The translations under genes and the position numbers were made by a program. A model generated the notes under the pieces. It did no database searches, was not told the origin of the DNA, and saw only the letters and a list, made by a program, of their open reading frames with translations. A DNA stretch of 64,000 nucleotides, from contig JAQMWT010000468.1 of NCBI GenBank assembly GCA_029834535.1, positions 62,001-126,000 of the forward strand, read 5' to 3'. Numbering within the stretch: position 1 is the first letter of the stretch; each line of letters begins with the position of its first letter. The stretch is from Chrysophaeum taylorii (Eukaryota > Sar > Pelagophyceae > Pelagomonadales > Pelagomonadaceae). Positions 1 through 9,684 of this stretch are shown here, piece by piece.

Positions 1-343
1 GAGCGTCGGTCGCGAAGAGCACCGAACTCTTTGCCAGAAGGGCCTCGCCGCACCGCGTGTCGGCTGCGATAGCCTCGTCGATCGCTTCGAGGTCCTTGCG
101 CCCGAGACCTTCCCGGACCTTGGCGATCGCGAATCGCCGTTTCGCCCTCGCGGCCGCCCGAACCGCCACGAACTGCCGGATCCGCCGTCCGCGCCACACG
201 CGCTGCACGCGCCGCGCGGAGGCCGCCCACGTCGCCTCGTCGCGGTCCCAGGCCATCTCGATCCGCGCGAGCCGCCGCTCCGCCTTGCTGAGCCCGCGGA
301 GCCGCGCCCCCGTGACAGGCTCGTCGGGCCCCAAGATTCGCAT
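1..343 (-). CDS. IQ-motif protein, N-terminal part (runs off the window)
   Basis: An uninterrupted minus-strand frame starts at an ATG (343-341) and stays open for 114 codons to the window edge. It begins MRILGPDEPVTGARLRG. At about residues 45-60 it has VQRVWRGRRIRQFVAVRA, which fits the IQ calmodulin-binding consensus (hydrophobic-Q-x3-RG-x3-R). This is followed by a helical stretch with a TPR-like look (KDLEAIDEAIAAD...CGEALLAKSSVLF). Codon use is GC-rich like the host genes, and the opposite strand gives only arginine/serine-rich translation. The start faces IMP3 across 74 bases, so the two probably share a divergent promoter. IQ plus TPR-like helices suggests a calmodulin-regulated scaffold, but the rest of the protein is missing and no family can be named. 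Confidence 0.72.
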   Translation of the reverse strand, partial: MRILGPDEPVTGARLRGLSKAERRLARIEMAWDRDEATWAASARRVQRVWRGRRIRQFVAVRAAARAKRRFAIAKVREGLGRKDLEAIDEAIAADTRCGEALLAKSSVLFATDA

Positions 344-417
344 CGCGTCGTTAATATAACTAGGGTAAAGTTTTTAGAAATCGATAAGGGTTAGACGGAC
401 GAACGAAAAATCGCGAG
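344..417. promoter_or_regulatory. Divergent intergenic promoter region
   Basis: These 74 bases separate two divergently oriented start codons and must hold both 5' UTRs and core promoters. The stretch is AT-rich compared with the genes on either side and includes TTAATATAACTAGGG. No specific factor site was identified. The call rests on gene orientation only. Confidence 0.4.
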
Positions 418-966
418 ATGAAGCTCAAACACCACGAGAAGAAACTGCTGCGGAAGGTCGACTTCCTCGAGTGGAAGAAGGCCAACACGCTCCGCGAGGC
501 CCATGTACTTCGACGGTATCACGTCTCCGCGCGCGAGGACTACGTAAAGTACAACAAAATCGTTGGCATGGTCACGTCGTTGGCTTCCAAGCTCAAGTCG
601 TTGAAACAAGACGACCCCCAACGCATCCAAGTCTCCGAGTTGCTGCTCCGCAAGCTCTACGCGATGGGCCTTGTCGACAGCGAGAAGAGCCTCGCCAAGG
701 CGGACCGCGTCACCGTCTCGGCCTTTTGCCGCCGCCGTCTCCCGGTCGTTATGGTTCGCCTCAAGATGGCGCAGACTGTCAGGGAGGCTGTGGGCCTCGT
801 CGAGGCGGGAAACGTTCGGGTGGGGCCGCACCCCGTTACCGACCCGGCCTTTCTCGTCACGCGCGCCGCCGAGGACCACGTCACCTGGGTCGATCACTCC
901 CACGTCAAGCGCCACATCGCCCGCTATAACGACAAACTCGACGACTATGACCTCCTTCGTTTGTGA
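418..966 (+). CDS. IMP3: U3 small nucleolar ribonucleoprotein IMP3
   Basis: This 182-residue protein aligns end to end with eukaryotic IMP3, a component of the Mpp10-IMP3-IMP4 subcomplex of the U3 snoRNP/SSU processome that helps U3 pair with pre-18S rRNA in the nucleolus. The opening MKLKHHEKKLLRKVDFLEW matches the IMP3 N-terminus. FCRRRLPVVMVRLKMAQ, then AVGLVEAGNVRVGPHPVTDPAFLVTR, is the S4-like RNA-binding domain (about residues 105-150). The C-terminus EDHVTWVDHSHVKRHIARYNDKLDDYDLL is equally conserved. Length is normal for the family (about 180-185). It is a single exon with an ATG start and TGA stop, divergent from the IQ-motif gene. There is no sign of damage, and identification is firm. 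Confidence 0.95.
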   Translation: MKLKHHEKKLLRKVDFLEWKKANTLREAHVLRRYHVSAREDYVKYNKIVGMVTSLASKLKSLKQDDPQRIQVSELLLRKLYAMGLVDSEKSLAKADRVTVSAFCRRRLPVVMVRLKMAQTVREAVGLVEAGNVRVGPHPVTDPAFLVTRAAEDHVTWVDHSHVKRHIARYNDKLDDYDLLRL

Positions 967-1442
967 AAATAGACGAGGGGGCACTGCTTCTCCATATCGT
1001 ATGCGTCCCCCATTTTTTGTGTCTGTTGGGAGGAAGCCTCGGAGACTCTTGAAAATCCACGTAGTTCGCGATGCAAAAGCCCGTCGGACTTTCTTTAGTA
1101 TGATAGAAAAAAACGCCCACGCGTCGTCAAACTGTGCCGCGAGGCCTCGAGATTCGCCACGCCGACCCTGGGCTGATGATCAGCGCGATGTTGGTTTCCG
1201 AGAATCGGGAGGAAGACCGACCTTGGTAGAACGCTTCTTTTCTTCCTCCGCCCGACGCTTATCTTTTAATGTCCGAGCGTGTCCGAGCGTCCGAATGTGT
1301 CGGCTTGTGCCAGAGAAGTCCTCCGACTTTGTGTTGTTTTCGCGGGACAGCGCCATACTTGCTGGCACTAAACAAAAATCGCAGAGTTCGACTTTGTGAT
1401 CACGGACTTCCCTCCACCTCTCAGTCGTACACCGGCCAAGCA
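967..1442. other. IMP3 3' flank, no gene seen
   Basis: This stretch lies between the IMP3 stop and the 3' LTR of the outer retroelement. The open frames here are short, arginine/serine-rich and without family resemblance. No RNA gene or repeat was recognised. It presumably holds the IMP3 3' UTR and the host sequence at the left edge of the insertion. Confidence 0.5.
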
Positions 1443-1603
1443 GAGTATTCCGCGAGGCAGTGGTATAAAGTCACTGAAAACCATCCCGTCTCACCGTGTG
1501 AGTCTGGCAGGTTAAGTTCAGGGAACAGGTTAATAATTCCCCTAGCCTCAGCACACGACAGACGACACATAGGACAACACCTAGGTTAACCTGTAATCCT
1601 ACA
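1443..1603 (-). repeat. 3' LTR of outer element
   Basis: 161 bases that match 24708-24869 with about nine or ten differences by eye. On the sense strand it begins with TGT, as LTRs usually do. Both copies share the stretch reading CAGTGGTATAAAGTCACTG on the plus strand and a long common block rich in CAGACGACACATAGG. Confidence 0.8.
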
Positions 1604-2342
1604 TGGCGGGCAAAGGGGCAAGCGTTGAGTGGATTTTAGAGCCAAGCTTGCGATCGCTGTTCCGCAAATAGCCAAGATAGCGACTATGAGACAGGTGATA
1701 GTCTTCTAGGGCCAAAAAAATACTTGTCCTTAAAAGAAAATTGGTCGCGGGCTGAATCGTAGGCGACACAGTGCGGCATAAGAAGGTCACACTAAGTGAG
1801 AAGGTTTCGAATGGCAGGAAGGTTGCCATGATCCGTGTCGACCTGGGGATAGGCCTGAACAAGCTAAAGGTAGCCTTGGAAAGGGTCCAAATGAATAGAC
1901 TTGTCGGCTGGTTTATCGGAAGCTCTGAGCGTGTAGGTAGATCCAAATGGATCAATAGAGGCCTTTTACTTGTTGACCTTGTTCTCAACTAGGAGGTTTT
2001 CTTCCGAGTATTTACCACCAGAGAGAAAGTGGATGTTGTAGTTGGATGATGAGTTTGTAAGGAATAACCTATGCGCAGATTGGTTAGTTTCGCAAATCGT
2101 AACATAATAGGACACGGGAGTAGGTGAGATAGGCAAGAGCCTTGCAAACACATTGTAGAGAGTAACAAATGCCTTGAGGCGAACGGGATTGGATGATCCC
2201 AGTAGTGGTTTATTGATACCCAAATTGTGGTATGTGCATTCGGATGCGACTTACGGGTGGTTTGTTCGAGAGCTTGTTGAGAATGGAGTCTAAACACGAA
2301 ACAAGAGATTCAAGGTTTCAAGATTCAAGGTTTCAAGCTCAC
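1604..2342 (-). mobile_element. Degraded 3' internal part of outer element
   Basis: Sequence between the 3' LTR and the last recognisable methyltransferase block. It has the AT-richer composition of the element and only short frames (up to 130 codons), none with a family resemblance I can name. An integrase or other pol remnant may be hidden here, but no motif supports that. Confidence 0.4.
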
Positions 2343-2558
2343 TCATACTTGACCGAACGGAACCTGTGCGGGAGTATGGTGGAAATGTTTTATAGGTGAA
2401 GACACCAGAGGAGGATCCGGGTAGAGTCGGATCCAGTCCGTAGCAAGGTCTGTTGATAACCAGAACGACTTAGGAACAGCGGTGATAACATCAGTTATCT
2501 CCAGAAACCGTTTTGGGTGTAGATTAGGCCAGGAAAGCATATCAATGTTGCCCGTGTG
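2343..2558 (-). mobile_element. Outer element: C-terminal block of the methyltransferase region
   Basis: The sense translation contains GNIDMLSWPNLHPKRFLEI. It corresponds to GPLDLLSWPNKRVYSFLDI in the inner element (around 11,850-11,940), where it follows motif VIII of the methyltransferase directly. Here the block lies on the outer side of the inner element's 3' LTR, while the motif VIII side lies beyond the inner element's 5' LTR. That shows the inner element landed inside this domain. Confidence 0.7.
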
Positions 2559-2948
2559 GAGAGATTTGACCCTCTCCGGGTACATGGTAGAGACTGCGTG
2601 CAGTCTTAGGCGTGTACAGACCATTCCGCTTGCCACATGTTACTACACAAGGTAGGGATTTAATTTCCTTAAGGACATTAGGTCCCATAGAAGCGTTTAC
2701 ACTGACAACGAGGAACGAAGCCTCTGTTAATTAAACAGAAAACCCCGTACCTGACGGTACGCACCTGGAGGCCTACTCCATGTTGGAAAAGAGCTTCAGA
2801 CTGGGTTCTTCATAGTCATGAAAATATAATTGCGGAAGGGTAAGGAAGGAAGGAGAGAGGGAAGCCGTACTACGGAGAGAAAACCCTCGTGTAGAGATAG
2901 GTGTCAAAATGTTCCAGTGTCGCACACATAATAGTGTAGCTCTCTGGA
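2559..2948 (-). repeat. 3' LTR of inner element
   Basis: 390 bases matching 15554-15940 at about 96% by eye. The shared core includes CCCATAGAAGCGTTTACACT and a polypurine-containing block. On its internal side it abuts a polypurine tract. On its outer side the methyltransferase sequence of the outer element resumes. Confidence 0.88.
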
Positions 2949-2957
2949 CCCCCTCAA
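2949..2957 (-). other. Polypurine tract of inner element
   Basis: On the sense strand TTGAGGGGG ends exactly where the 3' LTR begins (TCCAGAGAGC). This is the expected position of the plus-strand primer for LTR-element reverse transcription. Confidence 0.65.
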
Positions 2958-3065
2958 CGTGTGGAAACGGTTTATGCATTTCAGACGTTCTTGAGGCGGA
3001 ACTTGTGCAATATACATGAAAACAGTGGACAATGGAACAAACAACAACAGAACAGGACAAATTAA

Positions 3066-3728
3066 TTATGATGTCGAGCGTGTTGTGATGTTACGCAAAG
3101 AAGCTGTATCAGTATCCACAACATCAGATGTGTGGTCCAATTCATCTTCGCTATTATCGTCCAGTTCCTTTAACTCTGGAGAAGACGAATTATGATCATC
3201 AGAGGGTAGGTCGTTAGCAGTGTTGGTATTGTGCGTAGTCATTGCATCACTCAAGGTGACCAAGGGTGATATGACAGACGAAAGGAAAGACATAGCAGCA
3301 TCGGGTGTAAGAGCGTGTAGATCCAATGCAGGAATAACACGATCATGTGCATCAGACATAGCTGTGTGGAGGTGATGAGCTGCTGCGTCGATTTGAACTT
3401 GCTGTGCCTCATTATACGTATCTGGAGGGAGCTGTCCAATAGATGAGATAAGCGACCGAGAAATGATATGGACAAATACAGCAGAGGACGGGACTATGGT
3501 GTCCTGATGCATCTGAAGACTTGACAAGATGTTGTCTAACAGAGACACATGCTTGATGTTCTCGATCACTTGAGTGTTTAAATTTTCGTAAGTCTCTTGC
3601 ATCTGTGTGAGAGACGTTAGTGCAAGCGATAGTTGTTGATCTCGCGCCATCAATTGCTGTTCGGTATTAGTGAGACGTAAGGATAAAGACCGAACCTCTT
3701 CTTTTAATTGGTGTAAAGATTCAGCCAT
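3066..3728 (-). mobile_element. Inner element: 3' frame Y, coiled-coil protein
   Basis: An open frame of 220 codons between RNase H and the 3' LTR. It starts MAESLHQLKEEVRSLSLRL and continues with heptad-like leucine spacing through about residue 60 (a predicted coiled coil). A helical middle follows, then an acidic serine/aspartate-rich tail (SPELKELDDNSEDELDHTSD). No homology recognised. Ordinary copia elements have nothing at this position, though some plant lineages carry envelope-like or other additional frames there. There is no signal peptide or membrane segment to suggest an envelope. Confidence 0.6.
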
Positions 3729-3822
3729 ATTGTCGTTAGCTTTATCTGGCGTGGGCTCAGCGGGTTGATTGTCGATCGGCGCTGGTGAAACATCTTCAGA
3801 AGAGGTATCATCTGAAAAGACA

Positions 3823-5103
3823 TCAATTATGTCCGAAGGGTAGCCAACCTGGATTAGTACATTCTAAAGGCAGTTTGCTGGTCAAGTGATAGTTGACGAA
3901 ATTAAGCATTGGCGGTAACGTCTCGGAGGATATTACGTCAAATTGGTGGGAAACATCATTAACGAAGCGTTCGACAAGTACGTTAAGTAGCTCATCAGGG
4001 TTGGTCACTACACATACTTTATCTTCAACAGACTGTAACAAAGACCGAGCTGCTACAAGAATCTCAAGATTTACACTCGAAATAAAGGGCAGCTGAAGTA
4101 ACAGTATGGCGTTATCGTCAAGGTTGACAATGATTTTAGAGGCATCAACTTTAAGGGATGTCGCAGTCTGCATGATTGCCTCTTTGAGCTGCTTGTTAAT
4201 AGCAATTGACTTTCCAAGGCGGAGGATTATAGCTCTTGTGTGGGCAGCCGGATCATTAAAACAAGAGAGTTGGAAGGGCTGCTGACTGTTGCGAATTAAA
4301 GCGATCCCATGGTGTGACCGATTGCAAAGCACACAAATCAACAAAAAGAAAGGGCGTGGTACGTCAAAGCAGTGCGATGCGTGTTGCTCAGACGCGAGAT
4401 GATCCTCTATAATTTGGCGAATCCTGTCAGTTTTAAGTTCATCTTCATTGCAGATGATGAGCACGACTGGTGTGCCCGGCATATCAGTTTTATTGTAGCA
4501 CTTTGTACACGTCACATGTACTTTGACAACCCCTTTAATGGGTGGGACGCGATGAAAACGTATCCCCTCATTAGCAGATATAGCGGGGGCGTTTCGAATG
4601 CGCTTTGCTTTGACGCACAGCAATGAACTAAGATATTGTACATTATCTACAAACTCTGTCTGTTGTGCTTCCGTAAGCAGCTGCTGCAAAGACTTAAGCC
4701 AGCACCGGGGATCCTTCTGTTGCGGAATGAGGAAATTGGGTGGCGAAGAACCAAGAGCAGTAACGTTCCCGGACATCATCGCCAGTACGTCAAACTTACA
4801 GTGTTTGAGCAGGAAATACTCAGACTTTGCTGCTTGCGATTTAGACTGTTGTTGGGCAGTTGCCTTGGGCGTCACGGGCGTAGATTGATGTCCTTGCGCC
4901 ACCGACAAATAGGTTTGATGTTTCCGATTAGGGGAACTAGTCGGTGCAACGCTTGGAGTTAGAGCATTAAAAGGTGGAGATAGTGACAGTGTACCACCGC
5001 GACCACGGTTCAGGGTAGAGTGGCGTCGTCTCGCGGCATCTTTGTTTTTAGTGGGATTCATCATGAGAGGAATCTCCACATCACATTTTTTATTGCATTT
5101 CAC
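3823..5103 (-). mobile_element. Inner element: 3' frame X, unknown protein with Cys/His clusters
   Basis: An open frame of 426 codons just upstream of frame Y in sense direction. The N-terminal 90 residues are basic and low-complexity (NKDAARRRHSTLNRGRGG). The middle part has CTKCYN and CVLCNRSHHG about 65 residues apart, which could form a zinc-binding unit. The C-terminal part is helical and hydrophobic with no clear membrane segment. It is not recognisable as gag, envelope or any pol domain. Its place between RNase H and the 3' LTR makes it an accessory frame of the element. Confidence 0.6.
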
Positions 5104-5177
5104 ATTTTAGCGAGCCAGTATTCCTTTACATAGTAGGGTTAGTTTAAAGTCATTTCGGACATAATGAAGGGTAATGA

Positions 5178-5594
5178 TTAACCATCTTGTTGAGCTCTGG
5201 GTTGTTGTAAGCCGAGTAACGTGCGAAATCTGCTGAAGAGTGGAGCTCCAAAGGGTTTGGTAAATCCATCGGCGATGTTATGGGTACCGGAAACATGATG
5301 TAGACGTATGCGTTTTAACTGTACGTAGTCGCGTATACGGAACCAGCGTGTGCTGATAGCTTTAGCCTTAGTCGCGCTGTCGGGGTTATTAGATAGATGA
5401 ATAGCAGAGGCCGAATCTCCAAGTATAGGACTGTTACGTATGAACGACATGTCCGATGGGAGGGGATTGTCGTGAGCATCATAATCTAGTAGCAGGTCTT
5501 TCCCTGAAGGTTGGCCGAGATAGAAGTGAGGATTTATAACGAATGCCATTTCCGTTAGCAATTTGCGTAACCAGACCACATCATCGACATACAT
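5178..5594 (-). mobile_element. Inner element: RNase H, C-terminal part
   Basis: The sense translation has the copia RNase H pattern: DVVWLRKLLTEM, then GDSASAIHLSNNP, then RIRDYVQLKRIRLHHVSGTHNIADGFTKPF. These match the D-x-S-A-I/L-x-L-x-x-N-P and the V-x-T-x-x-N-x-A-D-x-x-T-K blocks near the end of Ty1/copia Pol. A LINE insertion separates it from the N-terminal RNase H part. Confidence 0.88.
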
Positions 5595-5617
5595 AATAAG
5601 GGCGATAAGTTCACTCT

Positions 5618-5999
5618 AGCTACCGTTGGTTGCGATGGAGGACGGCGCCTAACACGCTTGCTCCCTGCGGCGGCCCCGGCCGTCCCGGAGTGAGACGGTG
5701 CCTGCTCGCCTCCCGGGCTGGCCGGTTAGCACCCGGAAAGTCCGCGCTGGGATGGGGTTCGCTCGGTTGGGCAGAACGCGACGGACAGGTCGATTGTTCG
5801 TGGACCAACACGTTTGCGGCCTGCGACGCTCTTGCACGACTTCGCACAAGACCGCGCGCAGTGGCGGTCCGTCATCAACGAGTCCTCGTCCTTCGCCTCT
5901 GCCCCAACTGCGTGATTTTCCTCTGTGATTCCGGATCGGCTCCTGCCTGTCCGGCCTGGCTCCCATGCTCGGGAGAGGTCTGAAGTTAGTTAGTTAGTT
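5618..5999 (+). mobile_element. 5'-truncated LINE tail inserted in RNase H
   Basis: About 380 GC-rich bases ending in (TTAG)n, flanked by the direct repeat AGTTCACTCT (5608-5617 and 6000-6009). That repeat is a 10-base target-site duplication. It matches the reverse complement of 34.5-34.7 kb, where a longer copy of the same LINE lies. The last codons of the LINE protein can be read as HDFAQDRAQWRSV on the plus strand, followed by the 3' UTR and the tetranucleotide tail. Short length, one-sided truncation and tail are what target-primed reverse transcription leaves. The LINE clade cannot be assigned from so little. Confidence 0.82.
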
Positions 6000-6378
6000 A
6001 GTTCACTCTCATGCGTAGAAGTAGCTGTAATAGGTTGTAGCTTAGACTTCCAAGTGATGAGAGAACCAAACGAAAAAATAGCGTAACCGGTTGTAGATTT
6101 GCGGTCTTGTTCACAAGAGGGTGCATTATCGGCATCAACGAATAAAAGGGTGCATTATCGGCATCAACGAATGCGACCAGTGGATCAAAATTACCTGAAT
6201 TAACATGTTCTTTAGTGTAGTCCAACATGGTGGCCATGTCAGTACGATTACCGATAAGAAGTCGAAGATGGTCCATTAGAGCGGAAGAACCAGAGTACTA
6301 CCAGAGGCGAAGATTGCGATTTTCGGGCTTGCGCAAGTAGCGGAGCGTTCCTGTTAGTACTTGAACAAGTGCAGGCCA
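6000..6378 (-). mobile_element. Inner element: RNase H, N-terminal part and RT-RNase H linker
   Basis: The sense translation contains TLRYLRKPENRNLRL followed by MDHLRLLIGNRTDM and later LVAFVDADNAP. This corresponds to the copia stretch 'LRYLKGT...GY.DADWA'. It is bounded on one side by the LINE tail and on the other by the Helitron remnant. Confidence 0.75.
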
Positions 6379-6690
6379 GTAAGTTCACCTAGTCCCAATC
6401 TCTAACCCCAGTAAGTTCACCTGGTCCCAGCAAGTTTCATATAAGTTCACCTGGTCAGTAAGTTCACCTAGCTCACACCAACTCCTTTGAGCTCGTCGCT
6501 CTCGCCTCCGCCAATCTAAGCTGCTTTGATCCGCACGCGCCGTCCACCTTTGAGTTTACTCTCAAAACCCTTTACTCTAAAACCCCAGTATGTTCACCTG
6601 GTCCCAGTTTCACCTGGTCACTCAGTTCACCAAGTCCCAATCTCAAACCCCAGTAAGTTCACGTGGTCCCAGTAAGTTCACCAATAGTGC
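6376..6690. repeat. Tandem degenerate repeats, core AGTTCACCTGGTCCC
   Basis: Two clusters (about 6376-6478 and 6584-6686) contain roughly ten variants of AGTAAGTTCACCTGGTCCC, separated by a GC-richer stretch. They lie at the sense 3' end of the Helitron remnant and may be its subterminal repeats. Confidence 0.7.
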
Positions 6691-7470
6691 GCGTGTAGAC
6701 GCCGGGAGGGGGCTTATCGGTATTGCGCAGCACGTGTGGGGTAGGGTGGAGTCGTCGACCCAGAAGAGCATATTCTCGGGGTTGCCGATCGACAGAGAGC
6801 CACGTAGAGCTGGACGTGACAGAAGACGGGCTTGTGGGCAAGGGGACGCGGACCTCGCGGGGCGTCTGGTCCTGGCTCTTGTTGATCGTTTGGCGTAGGC
6901 GGGCCTTAAGGGATACAGGTTGGAGGAGCCTTGGTGACAACGACACGATCGATCATGTATCTGGTACCGTTGCAGTGGCCGTGCGACGGGTCGAGGTTGC
7001 GAAGACTTTAAGCTCGCGATCAAAGTCAGCATGCCGTTGGTTGTCAGGGAGTTCAAAACTCGACTGTAAAGAGCGAGGCGTCGGCTTCCGACCCAACCTA
7101 GTCGGCCGAAAAGAACTCCGACGCCTCGTCTTCGGGAAAAAAAGGCCGCGGTCATGCGCGCGTTGTCAGCATCGACAACATCGTTTCGACGGGGCGTGAG
7201 AATGGCGCGCTGAAAGAGCCGCCGCGGGTCGTGGAAACAGTCTGCGAGGTCGCCGTAGACGGCTTGGAGGATCACTGCCTGGCTCGCGCGCCAATCTGAT
7301 CCTTACCCTAAATCGAGGGACAAACAGACAAACATCTTTCATGCTCCCCACACACACACACACACCCCTCTTAGCAGTCGACATTTAAAGACAAACAGAC
7401 AAACAAACAAACAGCCACACACACCTCCCTCTTAGCAGTCGACATTTAAAGACAGACAGACAAACATCTG
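6379..7470 (-). mobile_element. Helitron remnant (Pif1-like helicase C-terminus) inserted in pol
   Basis: About 1.1 kb of non-copia sequence interrupts the element between RT and RNase H. In sense (minus) frames it carries the end of a Helitron RepHel helicase: FQRAILTPRRNDVVDADNARM (7150-7240), then FLNSLTTNG-like sequence (about 7040), QTINKSQDQTPREVRVPLP (about 6830-6890), NPENMLFWVDD (about 6750-6790) and GVYTRTI (about 6690). The family pattern is 'RAIL.P.N..VD..N', 'FLNSL...G.P.H', 'MTINKSQGQTL..VG..LP..VF.HGQLYVA.SR', 'GVYTRN'. These pieces lie in different frames, so the helicase is decayed. Canonical TC and CTRRT ends were not found, and the boundaries are set by where copia sequence stops and resumes. 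Confidence 0.78.
7310..7465. repeat. 61-base tandem repeat with CA and GACA tracts
   Basis: CTCTTAGCAGTCGACATTTA occurs at 7368 and 7429, each followed by a GACAAACA-type tract and preceded by a CA run. A third, partial unit lies just upstream (from about 7315). It sits at the sense 5' edge of the Helitron remnant. Confidence 0.7.
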
Positions 7471-9684
7471 TCGATTAGTAGTTAGGGCATGTAGAAATGC
7501 TGGATTATGCATTCCTCGAGAGCAACGACTAAGGCTTTGGGATAAATCAGGGCGACAAGCTAATTGGACAAAACTAAGCATGCCGAGTAAGGCGGAGAAG
7601 GTATGAAGAATAAACTTGCCCATATCAGAAGATGGCTCTCCAGTTTTATACGTGGCTGATGGTGACATCGGTGTGGAAGTGGGACGTAACTGCATTAAAA
7701 TGGGGTACTCTGCGAACAATGCGTCAAGTTTAGCCTGACAGTCCAGTGATATAGAGCCATCAGTTGTACGCGTTATGCGCAAGCCTAGGAGAGTATGGAC
7801 TTCCTCGAAGGTGTCGACTGAGTATTCCTTTTTCAGGGCTTGCTGGAACTCACGACGTAGAGTTTCCGAAGTACAAGTAATGACGACGTCGTCTACTGAG
7901 AGCGTGCAAATTAGAAATGTAGCGTCAGCTTGGACTTTAGCGCAAATGCATGTGTCTGTTCGAAATCGTGTGTAGCCTAATGAATCAAAGAAGCCGTTTA
8001 TGGTTTGATTCCAAAGGGCAGGGCTCTGACGCAATCCATAGAGAGATTTAAGTAGCTTTGGGAGACTGCGGCCTTGGTATTTAGTATCTTCGGGATCGAG
8101 AAGGTAAATGCCTTGTGGCAGTTTAACGTAGACATGCGAATCGATGGGAGCTTGAACAAAAGCGATAGGGACGTCGACATGATAGACGGGGATTCGCAGA
8201 TGAGCTGCTAGCGCCAAAACACAACGGACGCCAGTAAGCTGTGCCATAGGGCTAAGTGTGTTGAAGAAATCGGTGCCCAGAGAGGCTAAGAATCCTCGTA
8301 GGACCAGGCGTGCTTTATGTTTAATGTACTGACCAGCAGCGTTGGTTTTTATACGTAGGACGAGACGGGTGTCAATAGGCTTTGAGTTGACCATTGGCAG
8401 CGCTAGTTTAAAGCAGCCAAACTCAACAATGTCAAAAATCTCTTTGGAGATGGCAGCATCATAAGCTTTGCGATCAGCGTCTGAGAGACCTTTGAGGCAG
8501 TTCAACTCATATTCATCAATTTTGATATCTTTGGCTTGAATCTTGTATTCGTCCGAACCAACCGAGCTGGGGTCTTGAGTCGTCGTCAGATGAGTAATTG
8601 CGTAAGAAGCGACATTATCGGGCAGATGAGCGTGATCAGGATCTTCGACGAGTTGAACGACTAGTAGAGGAGCATCACCAAGATGGGCCTCAATGTAATG
8701 CGATTGCACGGTGATATAGTCTTCGATGGCGGAGATATGAGGCTCGGAAGCACCATAAGAAGCGTCATTATGATCCAAAATGGAGTGGGGCGTGAACAAA
8801 GCATCAGCATATTGAGCGGGAGGAACTTGAACGGCGTGAGCATGTTCAGAAATTAAATGAACGAGAGCTTGAGGAAGGTGAAAGTCTGCAAGGTTGACGT
8901 CGTCGCAGAGGTGAACATGGGGGGCATCCGGCGATGGGTGGCTATGGCTCCTATGACACATAACTGAAGAGGACTGTGAAATCGCTTGGTGCACATGGTG
9001 ATGAAGGGATGGTGTAAATTCCCCCTCTGGAGGTATAGCCGTCCAGTGGATGCCATGAGCGAGATGAAGGGAGTGGAGGGTGGGGTCGCAGAACGTTATG
9101 TACTGCTTGGAGAGGTCATACTTGAAGTCGGCAAGCGCACCACCGGCTTGTTTATAAGCGGCAACAGTAGGCGAAGCAATACGAGTAAGAACATCCTTGA
9201 GATTGGTTTTGCGACGAGGCTGAGGGTGATGAGGACCACGGGTGAGACGGAGGACATCCTGGGAATAGAGAGACCGATAAGATGGTAAAAGTGGCAGAGT
9301 GTCGGGAGACACTTCAGATGTAGGTGTGGTGGTGGAAGTAGCGGTTGCAGGAGCAGCTGGGGCAAATGCGGGAGCGGGAGAGGGAGCATGGAGATGAGAA
9401 GAAGGAGTCCCCCTCTCATGGTCAGTGTCGGTAGGCATAGCATTCCCCCTCTGCGCCGCATCATTGGGGGTGCTGTGAACAGAGAAGGGAATGTCGGGTG
9501 AAGGTGCGGGAGGTGGATGCTGTTCATAATCAGGAGATTTAGAAATAAGATGAGGAAAAGTCAGTTTAGAGGAAACACGGACTTGACCGTTTTCAGGATT
9601 AAGGACAACATCGGCTAAATGATTAACATGGGGTGTTATTAAAGATTTTATAACGTTAGCACCGCAAGTAGCGTAGGACGACAT
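7432..9684 (-). mobile_element. Inner element: integrase tail and reverse transcriptase
   Basis: An open frame of 750 codons. The first 60 residues (VLNPENGQVRVSSKLTFPH) resemble the end of a copia integrase. A long low-complexity linker rich in Pro, Ala and Ser follows. The RT domain begins near residue 395 with KPIDTRLVLRIKTNAAG and KARLVLRGF. It continues with YHVDVPIAFVQAPID (catalytic-Asp block), LLKSLYGLRQSPALWN, the SVDDVV block (family YVDD) and LACRPDLSQSLSR. These are hallmark Ty1/copia RT motifs. The last dozen or so codons run into the Helitron remnant. Confidence 0.92.

Noticed and set aside
57-359. Plus-strand open frame of 100 codons
   Set aside because: It is Arg/Ser/Ala-rich and antisense to a frame that is open to the window edge with an IQ motif; the minus strand is the better gene.
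3066-5103. Envelope gene in the inner element
   Set aside because: The two 3' frames have no signal peptide, membrane anchor or other envelope feature; they are left as unknown accessory frames.
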